From the NCBI RefSeq assembly GCF_900116865.1, contig NZ_FPCD01000012.1, positions 1 through 64,000 on the forward strand: a stretch of 64,000 bases of DNA, given 5' to 3'. The stretch is from Butyrivibrio sp. M55. Its GTDB lineage: Bacteria > Bacillota > Clostridia > Lachnospirales > Lachnospiraceae. Position 1 is the stretch's first letter. Every line of letters begins with the position of its first letter. The notes below the pieces were generated by a model. It had not been told where the DNA came from and did no database searches. It saw only the letters and a list, made by a program, of their open reading frames with translations. Below are positions 8,594 to 17,512 of the stretch, in pieces. Both the position numbers and the translations under genes were made by a program.

Positions 8594-9784
8594 TCAGTTC
8601 TTCTGTGCAAGTCCGTTTGTAATAGTCTGTAAAAGATCCGGTGTGAGATTGAGTGCTCCGATCTTGTCCGCATTCTCACCGATGTTCATGAATGCCTTAG
8701 CCATGAGGGTGCTCGGATCTGTCTGTGCCATTGCGCAAGCTTCAACAAGAGCCACATTCAGGTTGTTGTAAGCATCTACAAGTCCCTTAAGCGCATATGC
8801 CTGCTGGTCTGCCTTTACTCTCTCATTTTCTGCTTCAAGAGCGGTGTACTCGCTGTTCTTCTTTTCAAGCTCAATCTTTCCGAGCATCTCGTTATTCTCA
8901 ATTTCAAGCTTTCCAAGCATTTCCTTGTTCTCAATCTCAAGTTTCTTGGTCGCAGCCATCTCTTTTAACGCAAATTCTTTTTCCTGCTTCTCGGTGCTCA
9001 TCTCAAGCTCGCTTCTAAGAGCTCTCATGCGCATTTCCTGTTCTCTTTCTTCGCGTTCTTTCATCATATCAAGGTCGCAGCGCTGTACATACAGCTTCAT
9101 TTCCTGCTCTTTCTCTTCCTTCTCTTTTTCCTTCTCGGCAACCTTGATCTCTGTGTTGATCTCGTTTTCCTTGATCGTGCGTTCCTGCTCTATTGCTGCA
9201 TTGCGGCGCTTATATATCGCATCATCCTGTTCTTTTAAGATCTGCTCACGGGCTGCTGCCTCAAGAGCCTTTCTTGTCTCAGTCTTTGGATTGATGCCGA
9301 GGATATTGATCGCTACGATGCTTACTCCAAGCTTTTCTATCGCCTCATCATTTGTAAGCGCATCCTGTATTGTCTGAGCCATCTCATCCGCAAGTCTTAT
9401 GATCGTCCTTACATCTTTCTTGCTGACTTCGCGAATGACTATCGCTTTGATTATGTTGTTTATTCTTTTCTCCAAAAGAGCCATCTGCTCAGCTATCTTC
9501 TGCTCTGTCGGAACATTTGTCTGATATGCGAAATCGAGCATCTTTGAAGCCTTACTATAATCGGTGATCATGTAGGTCGTAACGCCCTGAACACATACAC
9601 TCTGATAATCGCTTGTAACCACATCATCAAATGCAAATGCTCCGTCAAAAGCAGTTGATGGCGCTACCATGATGCTGGTCGTCAGATTGTTATAGAACAC
9701 CGACAATCCCAAGCCTTCCTTGATCACCTTTCCGTTCTTGATAACCATTACATAATCGTTTGGCTTAAATTTTCTGAGTTTCAT
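8594..9784 (-). CDS. SPFH/band-7 domain protein with long coiled coil
   Basis: The 396-residue protein begins with a soluble-looking band-7 domain (about 1-190; FKPNDYVMVIKNGKVIKEGLGLSVFY) and lacks an evident membrane helix. Next comes a very charged coiled coil (about 190-330) with runs such as EKEKEEKEQEMKLY and repeated EIENKEMLGKL. The last part (about 335-396) is compact and alanine-rich. Such SPFH proteins oligomerise; the role of this branch is not known to me. It is the first gene of a unit with the NAD-kinase-like gene. Its promoter is overlapped by two matching palindromes, so it is probably repressed by the adjacent NrtR-type regulator. Confidence 0.8.
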   Translation of the reverse strand: MKLRKFKPNDYVMVIKNGKVIKEGLGLSVFYNNLTTSIMVAPSTAFDGAFAFDDVVTSDYQSVCVQGVTTYMITDYSKASKMLDFAYQTNVPTEQKIAEQMALLEKRINNIIKAIVIREVSKKDVRTIIRLADEMAQTIQDALTNDEAIEKLGVSIVAINILGINPKTETRKALEAAAREQILKEQDDAIYKRRNAAIEQERTIKENEINTEIKVAEKEKEKEEKEQEMKLYVQRCDLDMMKEREEREQEMRMRALRSELEMSTEKQEKEFALKEMAATKKLEIENKEMLGKLEIENNEMLGKIELEKKNSEYTALEAENERVKADQQAYALKGLVDAYNNLNVALVEACAMAQTDPSTLMAKAFMNIGENADKIGALNLTPDLLQTITNGLAQKN

Positions 9785-9806
9785 ACTGCTTTCTCCTTTC
9801 TATTCA

Positions 9807-9831
9807 AAATAGTAGTTATTTACTACTATTT
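9807..9831. promoter_or_regulatory. Palindromic operator downstream of the SPFH promoter
   Basis: ATAGTAGT and ACTACTAT (9809-9816 and 9822-9829) are perfect inverted arms with a 5-base centre; flanking A/T pairs extend the palindrome to 25 bases. It lies about 15 bases downstream of the -10 box of the SPFH gene, in the start-site region. It matches the second site at 9849-9866. Confidence 0.7.
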
Positions 9832-9844
9832 ATTTCTCAAGATT

Positions 9845-9873
9845 ATAATAGTAGCATTTTACTACTTTGTCAA
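9845..9873 (-). promoter_or_regulatory. SPFH operon promoter with operator in the spacer
   Basis: The -35 TTGACA (9868-9873), a 17-base spacer and the -10 TATTAT (9845-9850) form a near-consensus promoter. The spacer itself contains the inverted pair AGTAG (9850-9854) and CTACT (9862-9866), the same half-sites as in the palindrome at 9807-9831. Two copies placed this way argue for direct repression. Confidence 0.75.
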
Positions 9874-9886
9874 CACTAAAATAAAA

Positions 9887-9913
9887 AAAGAGCCAATTTG
9901 TTTTTGGCTCTTT
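9887..9913 (-). terminator. Rho-independent terminator of the Nudix regulator gene
   Basis: AAAGAGCCAA (9887-9896) pairs perfectly with TTGGCTCTTT (9904-9913). On the minus strand the stem runs into a long U tract. It separates the regulator gene from the SPFH promoter. Confidence 0.9.
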
Positions 9914-9935
9914 CCATCTATGCATTTTCCAAGCA

Positions 9936-10784
9936 TCATTTATATATGTACTCAGCAGACATTTTGTTGCTGATAATTGACTTCATCTTCTCACCGGTCG
10001 CTTCAACCTTGGGTGCGATCATAGCTCTGAAGTTTGTCTTGTAGAGTTTTTTTCCAAGAACAAGCTCAAACAGCGCCTGAAGATCCGGAAGCGTAAACTT
10101 CTCTCCTATCATATTGAAGGCAAGATCTGTGTGCTCAAACTCTGCCTTTAACTTAAGAATCGATTCGATGATGATCTCTATATGGTCAAAAGCAAGCTCT
10201 TCCTTGCTTGCAGGCTTAGAAACCCAGTTCTCATAATAGATCCTGCCGTTCTTAAACCTCTTGGTTTCAATAGAATACTTGATCTCAAAATTTCTTTCGG
10301 AATTACTGAATCTGATCTCTCCATCATCAATAACAAGATCAAACCACGCCGCATCCTGCACGCCGCCGTCGTTTTCCCCGACACCCGCACAAGTAATTCC
10401 GCGAAGCACATCATCACTCGTATCGGAAACAAGCGCAAGATAAGCGATAGTCATAACCCAGGTTCTTGGATCTCTTTTGGGATTAGTGAAAGTATAAATC
10501 TGATCAAGATACACTCCTTCAAGCCCCGTCTCCTGTGAAAGCTTCCTCTCCGCAGTCTGATACGCAGTCTCATCCTTGCGCACAAAACCTCCCGGCAAAG
10601 CCCACTGCTCCAGATACGGATGCTCATCTCTTTTTACCAGAAGAATCTTAAGTGTCCTTAAATCCGCACTTGTTCCCAGCACCAAAATATCCGCAGTCAC
10701 CGACGGTCTCTCATAATCTCCCGCCTTATAATCCTTAAGGAACTCCTTTTCAGTTAATCCATTCTTGTCTTTTTTCAGTGTCAT
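9936..10784 (-). CDS. NrtR-type Nudix/winged-helix transcriptional regulator
   Basis: The N-terminal Nudix domain (about 25-170) has a degenerate Nudix box: GGFVRKDETAYQTAERKLSQ followed by ETGL. The catalytic REUxEE core reads RKLSQE, so two acidic catalytic positions are lost, as expected for NrtR regulators that bind ADP-ribose without hydrolysing it. The C-terminal part (about 225-282) reads FTLPDLQALFELVLGKKLYKTNFRAMI, the winged helix typical of NrtR. NrtR proteins usually repress NAD-metabolism genes. Here the neighbours are an NAD-kinase-like gene and an SPFH gene whose promoter carries paired palindromes, so these are the probable targets. It has its own terminator. Confidence 0.85.
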   Translation of the reverse strand: MTLKKDKNGLTEKEFLKDYKAGDYERPSVTADILVLGTSADLRTLKILLVKRDEHPYLEQWALPGGFVRKDETAYQTAERKLSQETGLEGVYLDQIYTFTNPKRDPRTWVMTIAYLALVSDTSDDVLRGITCAGVGENDGGVQDAAWFDLVIDDGEIRFSNSERNFEIKYSIETKRFKNGRIYYENWVSKPASKEELAFDHIEIIIESILKLKAEFEHTDLAFNMIGEKFTLPDLQALFELVLGKKLYKTNFRAMIAPKVEATGEKMKSIISNKMSAEYIYK

Positions 10785-10868
10785 ATATGCTCCAAATCAT
10801 TTTTCTGCTTTAGTTACATTTTCCCCTTCTTCCGTGACTTTTTCAACCATTTTTGACAAGCTGTGACT

Positions 10869-10897
10869 TTGCCATTTTGCCGCGTGCATGCTAAAAT
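10869..10897 (+). promoter_or_regulatory. Probable promoter of the ABC-F gene
   Basis: TTGCCA (10869-10874), a 17-base spacer and TAAAAT (10892-10897) lie 69 bases before the ABC-F start codon, in the divergent gap with the Nudix regulator gene. Confidence 0.45.
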
Positions 10898-10965
10898 GTG
10901 TTGTTGCAAAGTGCACATCATACCTTGAAAGCAAAATCAAAGGCTAAACATTTCGGAGATTTATT

Positions 10966-12927
10966 ATGATTTTATCGGTACATAACATAAATAAGAGTTT
11001 TGATGGAAAGGACATCTTAAGAGATGCTTCTTTTCATATTGAAAATAATGAGAAGGCTGCCATCGTCGGAATCAACGGCGCAGGAAAGACAACCCTTCTT
11101 AAGATAATTATCGGACAACTTGCGGCAGACAGCGGTGACGTAACATTTTCCAAGGACGTTACATGGGGCTATCTTGCACAGAACCAGAACGTTCAGACAG
11201 AGAATACCATCTTTGAAGAACTCATGGAGGTAAAAAAGCACGTAATCGAGCTCGAGGAAAATATCAGAGCCGCCGAGGAAGAAATGAAGCACGTCACAGG
11301 TGACGAGCTCACACGCCTTATGGACAGATACACATTTATGAACGAACAGTTCCAGAGGATGTCCGGTTATTCATGGCAGAGCGAAGTTACAGGCGTCGCA
11401 AAGGGACTTGGTTTTTCGGAAGATGAACTCAATAAAAGAATCTCTACCCTTTCGGGCGGACAAAAGACAAGAGTTGCTCTGGGTAAGCTTCTTCTCAGCT
11501 CCCCGGATCTTATCATCCTCGACGAGCCCACAAACCACCTTGATATGACTTCGATCAGATGGCTTGAGAACTACCTTCTCAATTATAAAGGAGCCGTACT
11601 CATCGTATCCCACGACAGATATTTCCTTGATAAGATTGTAGGGAAAGTCATAGAAGTTGAGAACACGCTCGTTTCAAGCTTTGTAGGTAACTACAGCGCT
11701 TACTCCGTCAAGAAAGAACAGAAAAGACTTGCGCAGTGGAGCGCGTACATGAAGCAACAGCAAGAGATCAAGCATCAGGAAGAAGTAATCGCCAAGTTAA
11801 AAACTTTTAACCGCGAGAAATCCATAAAGCGCGCCGAAAGCCGTGAAAAAATGCTGGATAAGGTTGTACGTCTCGATAAGCCCATAACGATTGATGACAG
11901 CATGAAGATTTCTCTTAAGCCTTCGTGCGAAAGCGGAAAAGATGTCCTTGAAGCAGATAATCTTTCAAAATCATTCGGAAGTCAGGAGCTCTTTTCCAAT
12001 ATAAGTTTCGAGATCAAAAAGGGCGAGCACGTTGCGATAATCGGCGACAACGGAACGGGTAAGACCACTCTCCTTAAAATGATCAACGGACTTGAAAGCA
12101 TCGACAGCGGTAAGATCACACTTGGAACCAAAGTTGAGATAGGCTACTACGATCAGGAACACCACGTTCTAAACGACAACAAGACTCTGTTTGACGAGCT
12201 TCAGGACGCATATCCGTCGCTCAATAATACCGAGATAAGAAACACTCTCGCGGCATTTCTTTTTACCGGCGACGATGTATTTAAGAGGATCGGTGACCTC
12301 TCGGGTGGAGAAAAAGGAAGAGTCAGCCTTGCAAAGCTTATGCTCTCCGATGCTAACTTCCTTATCCTCGACGAGCCCACAAACCATCTTGATATAACAA
12401 GTAAGGAAATCCTTGAATCTGCTATTTCAGGCTATGAGGGAACTGTTCTCTATGTAAGCCATGACAGATATTTCATAAATAAGACAGCGACCAGAATCCT
12501 TGACCTCACACGTAAGAGCATGGTCAATTACATCGGAAACTACGACTACTACATCGAGCATGTCGAAGAAAAGATGCAGAACACTTTCGGAACATCCGAT
12601 ACAGGCACAAGCTCAATCGGTGCTCCCGCAGCCTCATCTTCCGCTCCTTCAGCAGCTACGGCGCAGTCATCGGGAAGTAACGATTACAAGGCGCAAAAAG
12701 AAGCCAAGGCAAGAAGAAAAAAGATCGAGGCAGCGCTTAAAAAATGCGAGGAAGACATCGCAAAGCTCGAAGCAAGAGATAATGAGATCACAGAGCTCAT
12801 CTCCGATCCCGCTGTCGGATCCGACCTTGCAAAGCTCAGAAAGCTCACCGACGAGCAGACCGAGATACAAGAAAAGCTCTCCGCACTCTATGACGAATGG
12901 GAAGAACTTTCATCTGAGGAAATCTAA
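10966..12927 (+). CDS. ABC-F family ribosome-associated ATPase
   Basis: Cytosolic tandem ABC protein of 653 residues with no membrane domain. The first cassette has Walker A GINGAGKTT, signature LSGGQKTRVALGKLLL and Walker B LIILDEPTNHLD. The second has GDNGTGKTT, LSGGEKGRVSLAKLML and FLILDEPTNHLD. A charged linker between them (about 240-310) is the P-site tRNA interaction motif region. The C terminus (about 545-653) has a serine/alanine-rich stretch and then a coiled coil, as in the Uup/YdiF branch. ABC-F proteins act on stalled or antibiotic-bound ribosomes; a housekeeping translation role is more likely than resistance, but this is inference. GGAG lies eight bases before ATG. Confidence 0.92.
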   Translation: MILSVHNINKSFDGKDILRDASFHIENNEKAAIVGINGAGKTTLLKIIIGQLAADSGDVTFSKDVTWGYLAQNQNVQTENTIFEELMEVKKHVIELEENIRAAEEEMKHVTGDELTRLMDRYTFMNEQFQRMSGYSWQSEVTGVAKGLGFSEDELNKRISTLSGGQKTRVALGKLLLSSPDLIILDEPTNHLDMTSIRWLENYLLNYKGAVLIVSHDRYFLDKIVGKVIEVENTLVSSFVGNYSAYSVKKEQKRLAQWSAYMKQQQEIKHQEEVIAKLKTFNREKSIKRAESREKMLDKVVRLDKPITIDDSMKISLKPSCESGKDVLEADNLSKSFGSQELFSNISFEIKKGEHVAIIGDNGTGKTTLLKMINGLESIDSGKITLGTKVEIGYYDQEHHVLNDNKTLFDELQDAYPSLNNTEIRNTLAAFLFTGDDVFKRIGDLSGGEKGRVSLAKLMLSDANFLILDEPTNHLDITSKEILESAISGYEGTVLYVSHDRYFINKTATRILDLTRKSMVNYIGNYDYYIEHVEEKMQNTFGTSDTGTSSIGAPAASSSAPSAATAQSSGSNDYKAQKEAKARRKKIEAALKKCEEDIAKLEARDNEITELISDPAVGSDLAKLRKLTDEQTEIQEKLSALYDEWEELSSEEI

Positions 12928-12942
12928 AATAATAAACATAAC

Positions 12943-13076
12943 AAAGAGTTGCTTTGCAACTCTTTGCGCGCCGATGCGCGCAAGCTTTAGCTTGCATAAT
13001 ACTTCTGCGCATCGGTCGCATCCATAGCGGAGCGTTTTTTATATCATAGGAAAGCAATTTCCTATGATATAAAAAA
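12943..13076. terminator. Cluster of nested palindromes between convergent genes
   Basis: In order: AAAGAGTTGC/GCAACTCTTT (12943-12965, 3-base loop); CCGATGCGC (12971-12979) pairing with GCGCATCGG (13007-13015) around an inner GCAAGC/GCTTGC hairpin (12980-12995); and a perfect inverted repeat of about 19 pairs (13035-13053 with 13058-13076) flanked by T6 and A6 and so bidirectional. The last one can terminate both converging genes. The others exceed what termination needs. Confidence 0.75.
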
Positions 13077-13078
13077 AC

Positions 13079-14830
13079 TTATTCACCGGAACCATAAACC
13101 ACCGAGTATCTTCCAAAGTTTTCTACTGTACAGTCCGTAGCTCCGTCAATAGTGTCAAGCTCTGAGCTGCTAAGTATAAGCACCGCATCTTTACCGGCGT
13201 AACTTGCATAATCTTCGGGAAGTCCGAACTTGAAATTTCCAAAGCTCTCGGCAACCCTGAATTCATCAGTTTCATCCTTATAGACTACAGTGTCCGCAAA
13301 CTTAACGGGATTGTAATCTGTATAATAAAGAGCTATGACAAACGGAGCTGACAGGTTCTCATAAGTTGAATAAATCTCTGTATCATCCCCTGCTATCTCG
13401 TAGGCACGCTTAGCTGCTTCGCCGTACCCCGGCATGAAAAGATTAGCAGTCTTATCATTAAATCCTGTGAAATAATCTTTTATAAACAGTCCCGCAGCAA
13501 GAACAACAACGGCCATAACTGCATAAGCGCAGGCTGCGCGTCTGTCCCAGATAAATGAGATTCCCTTTACAAGGAAATACACAAGCGGAAGGAATATCAT
13601 TACCATTCTGCTTACATCCGCACGTATTCCGACAGCAAGCAGTACACACGAGATCAGAAGTGTCACAAAAACCGCATCCATTGCGGATCTCTTATCATCA
13701 TCGATTGCTCTCTCGCTATTTTCCTTAGTATCTTCGCACTTTAAGAAAGCTCTTTTTCCAAGAAAGATTCCAAGGAAAGTTATAGGGAACGTAAACTCGA
13801 AAAGAGTCGCATAGCCCGGAATGAAATGGCACAACATCTCATCGTTGTCGCCTATCGTAAGCGTAATGATAAGCTGCCTGATGTTCTCCCAAAGTTCACG
13901 CGGAAGGCTTGAATCAAAGCGAATGAAGACTTCATCCGACCTTGAAGCAGTAAATTTATTAAACGAAAAGCTATCCGTCACTATCTCAGGAAGCCCAAGA
14001 TAATTCACCGCATAGAAAACAAGGAGCGGCGAAAATACAATAACAAATGTGAGCACAGCCAAAATAAGCTGCTTTACACTGAGAACTTTTTTCCTAAGGC
14101 AATAGATACTGATGAGAATCAGATGGATCGGAACCACTATGGTTGCAGAGCCGTAGCTGTACATGCACATAGCATATGCAGCGGCGCTTAGGCAATAAAT
14201 AAGAGTCTTTCCCGTCTTAATTCCGAGTATAAAAAGATATACGGAAAGTCCAAGCGTAAATGGCATTATGTTGCTGTCAAGGCTCCACCTTGAAAGTATG
14301 ATGTGCCATGGACACAGCGCAAGAAACGTAGCTCCAAAAAGAGATTTTTTATAAGATAAAATGATTTCTTTTAATATCAGATAGAAAATATAAACCGTGG
14401 CGATTCCGAGAATTGCAGGAAGGAGTCTGAGTTTCACGACACCAGTTCCAAACAATTTGATCGTAAGAACATTTATATAGATCATAAGAGGGCTTCCGCC
14501 ACCGCACCCCCATGTTATCGGATATATCGGGTATGCAAACCCGTTTCTGTCAACGCCGTATTTTGCGATCGCGAAGGCATCATATCCAAGCGAAGCCTCA
14601 TCCTGCTGAAGTCCGGCAGGTACGCTTCCAAGCCCTATAAGACGCACCGCTGCCGCAAAAAGAATTATCCCGGTCAGAATAATATGCGCCGTTTTTGCGG
14701 AAATATCCGCTGTATTTTTATCAGTATCTAAATCTGTATTCTTGCCCTTCTTGTAAATAAGAACGGCTGCTGCGCCTATAAAAGCGCAGGCAGCCGTAGC
14801 TATATAATTGTAATAATCAATTATCCTCAT
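13079..14830 (-). CDS. PMT/ArnT-type membrane glycosyltransferase
   Basis: Integral membrane glycosyltransferase of the GT-C fold, which uses a polyprenyl-phosphate sugar donor. The 583-residue protein has about 11-12 membrane helices. The first outside loop contains the family acidic motif in GLQQDEASLGYDAF (about 78-91), and PWHIILSRWSLDSN matches the second conserved loop. The C-terminal part (about 455-583) is a soluble domain. The start overlaps nothing and the gene follows the DUF5722 gene by 30 bases, so they probably form one unit acting at the cell surface. The acceptor cannot be told from the sequence. Confidence 0.8.
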   Translation of the reverse strand: MRIIDYYNYIATAACAFIGAAAVLIYKKGKNTDLDTDKNTADISAKTAHIILTGIILFAAAVRLIGLGSVPAGLQQDEASLGYDAFAIAKYGVDRNGFAYPIYPITWGCGGGSPLMIYINVLTIKLFGTGVVKLRLLPAILGIATVYIFYLILKEIILSYKKSLFGATFLALCPWHIILSRWSLDSNIMPFTLGLSVYLFILGIKTGKTLIYCLSAAAYAMCMYSYGSATIVVPIHLILISIYCLRKKVLSVKQLILAVLTFVIVFSPLLVFYAVNYLGLPEIVTDSFSFNKFTASRSDEVFIRFDSSLPRELWENIRQLIITLTIGDNDEMLCHFIPGYATLFEFTFPITFLGIFLGKRAFLKCEDTKENSERAIDDDKRSAMDAVFVTLLISCVLLAVGIRADVSRMVMIFLPLVYFLVKGISFIWDRRAACAYAVMAVVVLAAGLFIKDYFTGFNDKTANLFMPGYGEAAKRAYEIAGDDTEIYSTYENLSAPFVIALYYTDYNPVKFADTVVYKDETDEFRVAESFGNFKFGLPEDYASYAGKDAVLILSSSELDTIDGATDCTVENFGRYSVVYGSGE

Positions 14831-14860
14831 ATGCGATTTCCCATACCGATTTTTTTATGA

Positions 14861-16480
14861 TTATCTAGCATACATTGCAGCATTCCAGTCAGCAATTCCG
14901 GCATTTGCGGCAGCTCTTTGAATATAAGCTCCGGCATTGGGACTGCTCATCTGCTGATAGAACTCAAAAGCAAGCTTTCTTGATCCGTCCTGACCTGTAA
15001 GTCCGACAGAAAGTCCCTGTGCAACTTCGACAGGATAGTCAGTCTGCCTGTTAAATACGATCATATTGATATACTTGTTCGTCATAGCCCTCTGATAAGC
15101 ATAGACAATAGCCGATGCCTGTTCTTCCTGTCCCTGAGTCGATGAATATCCGACTTCTGTAAGAAGAATAGGTCTTACCGCACCCTTGGTGTTACGCATC
15201 GCAGGCTGACACATATAATCCGTAAGCTGTTCGATATTCTGCATGGACATATAAGGTGTGTCGATATCATGTCTTACCATTGCCGCTGCAGCCTCGTTCT
15301 TAGGCGACCAGAATGCAGTCCATACCATGGGATAATTGTAAGGATGTTCCGCAAGCGCCCAGTCAAAATTACCCTGTGCAACAATGCACGCGTTCATCGC
15401 CTCAATAAGGCTTCTGGCTGAAAAATATGAAGGTGTATTCTTATAAGTCCAGTTATGATCGAAGCTTGCGCAAACATGTGCGTTCGCATTTTTACTTTTT
15501 ATTGCATTGTAGCACACTCTGAGCTCATCGGCATAGAGCTGGGCATACAACATTTCATCGGAAACATTCGCAATATTCCACTCATTCTTGGCATTTACTT
15601 CATTTCCGATAACCCAGTTATCCACCTGTCCAAATCCATTCTGTCCGTTATATCTGTAAGCAAGATATGTAACTACAGCTTCGAGGTTCTCAAGTCCCAC
15701 ATCATCCGATGTGTTCATCATGTAATAACGTGAGTGCGCACCTCTTGAATAAGGTGAGATCATGAACTCTTCACCCGGAACATAAGGATTCAAAAGAACT
15801 ATCGTAACGCCCATCCCCTGCTGTGTACATGTTCTTACAGCATGGTCGTACTGACTTAAATATGATGAATCATAGTTGTAAGTCTTTCCGTTATACTCGA
15901 AAACAACGCCTCCGTTACCGCCTATGATATCTTCAAGATTGATATTGTACGCAGCCTGCTGAACTCCAAGCTGGGTAGCCTCTGTATTTCCGTTACCAAT
16001 CTTGGCTCCGTCGAGGATAAGACCTTTTTTACCGTTGTTTTTTCTCTTGGGAGATGATTTCGCAAGCACCTCGGGGTTGGTTATATAGCGGGTTCCCGAA
16101 ACAGGAACGAACACTCCTCCCGAAAGCACTGCAACCTGAAACTTGTCATATAACTTACACTGAGTAGTTTTATAATCGAGCGGAAAAGAAAAAGTAACCG
16201 CCGAATTCATCGGAACTGACGCCACAGGGGCTCCCGCAGGTTCGTTCTGATAAACTTTCTCTGCGAAAAGATATAACATACCGTTATCGCTCTGAGGCAT
16301 CGCCTGAACAGAAGCATTAACCGTTACCTTTTCGCCGTCATTGTTGATACTTGCCGATGTGATCGCTACAGATCCGTTTCCCTCTGCCTTCGCATAGACC
16401 GTAGCAAAAGAAAAGACGCTTAGTGCCGCTAACGCAGAAAGCGCAGTACGTGTTAGTGCAGAATAGATTTTGTTTGTCAT
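14861..16480 (-). CDS. Secreted DUF5722 protein, probable glycosidase fold
   Basis: The 539-residue protein begins with a signal peptide (basic start, hydrophobic 12-28, cleavage near AKA-EG). A short beta domain precedes a TIM-barrel-like region matching DUF5722. Features of clan-A glycoside hydrolases are visible: DNWVIGNEVNAKNEW (about 288-302; candidate acid/base Glu) and PILLTEVGYSS (about 438-448; candidate nucleophile Glu). These catalytic assignments are inference. The next gene encodes a PMT-type glycosyltransferase, so this protein may trim or remodel a surface glycan rather than feed on external polysaccharide. Confidence 0.75.
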   Translation of the reverse strand: MTNKIYSALTRTALSALAALSVFSFATVYAKAEGNGSVAITSASINNDGEKVTVNASVQAMPQSDNGMLYLFAEKVYQNEPAGAPVASVPMNSAVTFSFPLDYKTTQCKLYDKFQVAVLSGGVFVPVSGTRYITNPEVLAKSSPKRKNNGKKGLILDGAKIGNGNTEATQLGVQQAAYNINLEDIIGGNGGVVFEYNGKTYNYDSSYLSQYDHAVRTCTQQGMGVTIVLLNPYVPGEEFMISPYSRGAHSRYYMMNTSDDVGLENLEAVVTYLAYRYNGQNGFGQVDNWVIGNEVNAKNEWNIANVSDEMLYAQLYADELRVCYNAIKSKNANAHVCASFDHNWTYKNTPSYFSARSLIEAMNACIVAQGNFDWALAEHPYNYPMVWTAFWSPKNEAAAAMVRHDIDTPYMSMQNIEQLTDYMCQPAMRNTKGAVRPILLTEVGYSSTQGQEEQASAIVYAYQRAMTNKYINMIVFNRQTDYPVEVAQGLSVGLTGQDGSRKLAFEFYQQMSSPNAGAYIQRAAANAGIADWNAAMYAR

Positions 16481-16577
16481 TAGTGTCCCCTCATATTTAA
16501 ATTTTGATAAACAATAATACTATATTAAGCTAAAACCTATGCACTTATCAACGTATTTTTACTAAATTTAGTTATTT

Positions 16578-17327
16578 TTAATAGTCTACTTTCATAAGAC
16601 ATAATCCGAGTGGAGGCGCCGTCGGTCCTGCTTTCTGTCTGTCGCATGATTCCAGGATTTCCTTTACCTCGTCGGGAGCAATATTGCCGTATCCGACCTC
16701 AAGCAAAGTTCCCGTAAGTATGCGGACCATGTTCTGCAAAAAGCCGTTTCCGTGGAAATAAAACCTTATGTAACTTCCGCTCTCTTCTATCTTTATGGAA
16801 TCAACACATCTGACCGTGGATTTCTTCATACGATTGTTACCGCAAAAACTCTTAAAATCGTGCGTTCCTTCAAGTATCGCAGCCGCGCGTCTCATCTTAT
16901 CCGCATCAGGCTTTTTCTCCAGTACGGTCACATATTTTCTGTCAAAAACAGGCTTGGAAGGGCCATACCAACAGGTATAACGATATGTCTTTCCAAGTGC
17001 GTTATATCTTGAATGAAATCTGTCCGAGCAGATCTTAACGTCATTTATGCTTATATCCTCAGGAAGATACTTATTCATATACTCACGTATCTCATCTTCC
17101 GTCATATTGGTATCAAGAGCGGTATTTGCAGTCATTGCCCTGGCATGCACGCCGGCGTCCGTCCTGCCCGCACCGATAAGATTGATTGTCCCTTCGGGGA
17201 GATTTACCATCTTATTAAGAACACTCTCAAGCTTGCCCTGTATAGTCATATCCTTACCGGGCTGCCTCTCCCATCCGTGAAATCTGGTACCGTCATAGCT
17301 AATCAAGAACTTGTAGTTTCTGCTCAT
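16578..17327 (-). CDS. truA: tRNA pseudouridine(38-40) synthase TruA
   Basis: Makes pseudouridine at positions 38-40 of the tRNA anticodon arm. The 249-residue protein has the N-terminal ISYDGTRFHGWERQPG motif, the catalytic loop GAGRTDAGVHA with the essential Asp (about 56), and the C-terminal motif FHGNGFLQNMVRILTGTLLEVG. Length and motifs are normal. It stands opposite queT, so two tRNA-modification functions lie back to back. Confidence 0.96.
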   Translation of the reverse strand: MSRNYKFLISYDGTRFHGWERQPGKDMTIQGKLESVLNKMVNLPEGTINLIGAGRTDAGVHARAMTANTALDTNMTEDEIREYMNKYLPEDISINDVKICSDRFHSRYNALGKTYRYTCWYGPSKPVFDRKYVTVLEKKPDADKMRRAAAILEGTHDFKSFCGNNRMKKSTVRCVDSIKIEESGSYIRFYFHGNGFLQNMVRILTGTLLEVGYGNIAPDEVKEILESCDRQKAGPTAPPLGLCLMKVDY

Positions 17328-17405
17328 AAATTCCGCAAGCCTCCTGTCATTTATCCAAACGATGTTAGTAATATGAGATTTTTATTATCGCATATGTGAT
17401 GATTT

Positions 17406-17434
17406 TTGACAAAGACACTCCTTAATGGTAAACT
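17406..17434 (+). promoter_or_regulatory. Promoter of queT
   Basis: TTGACA (17406-17411), a 17-base spacer and TAAACT (17429-17434) lie about 30 bases upstream of the riboswitch-like leader. A small hairpin (GCCG/CGGC, about 17441-17456) lies between. Confidence 0.6.
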
Positions 17435-17462
17435 GTCTGTCGCCGGTTAAATCGGCGTTTTA

Positions 17463-17505
17463 TGTCAGTTCGAGACCTTCCTGACAATAAACAAAACTAA
17501 AGGAG
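17463..17505 (+). ncRNA. preQ1-I-like riboswitch in the queT leader
   Basis: P1 stem TGTCAG (17463-17468) pairs with CTGACA (17481-17486) around a 12-base loop containing CCTT (17476-17479). An A-rich tail with CAAAAC follows, then AAGG (17500-17503), which can pair with CCTT as the P2 pseudoknot. This is the minimal preQ1-I architecture. The P2 strand is inside the Shine-Dalgarno sequence AGGAG (17501-17505), so ligand binding would block translation of the transporter. Confidence 0.72.
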
Positions 17506-17512
17506 AATTAAA

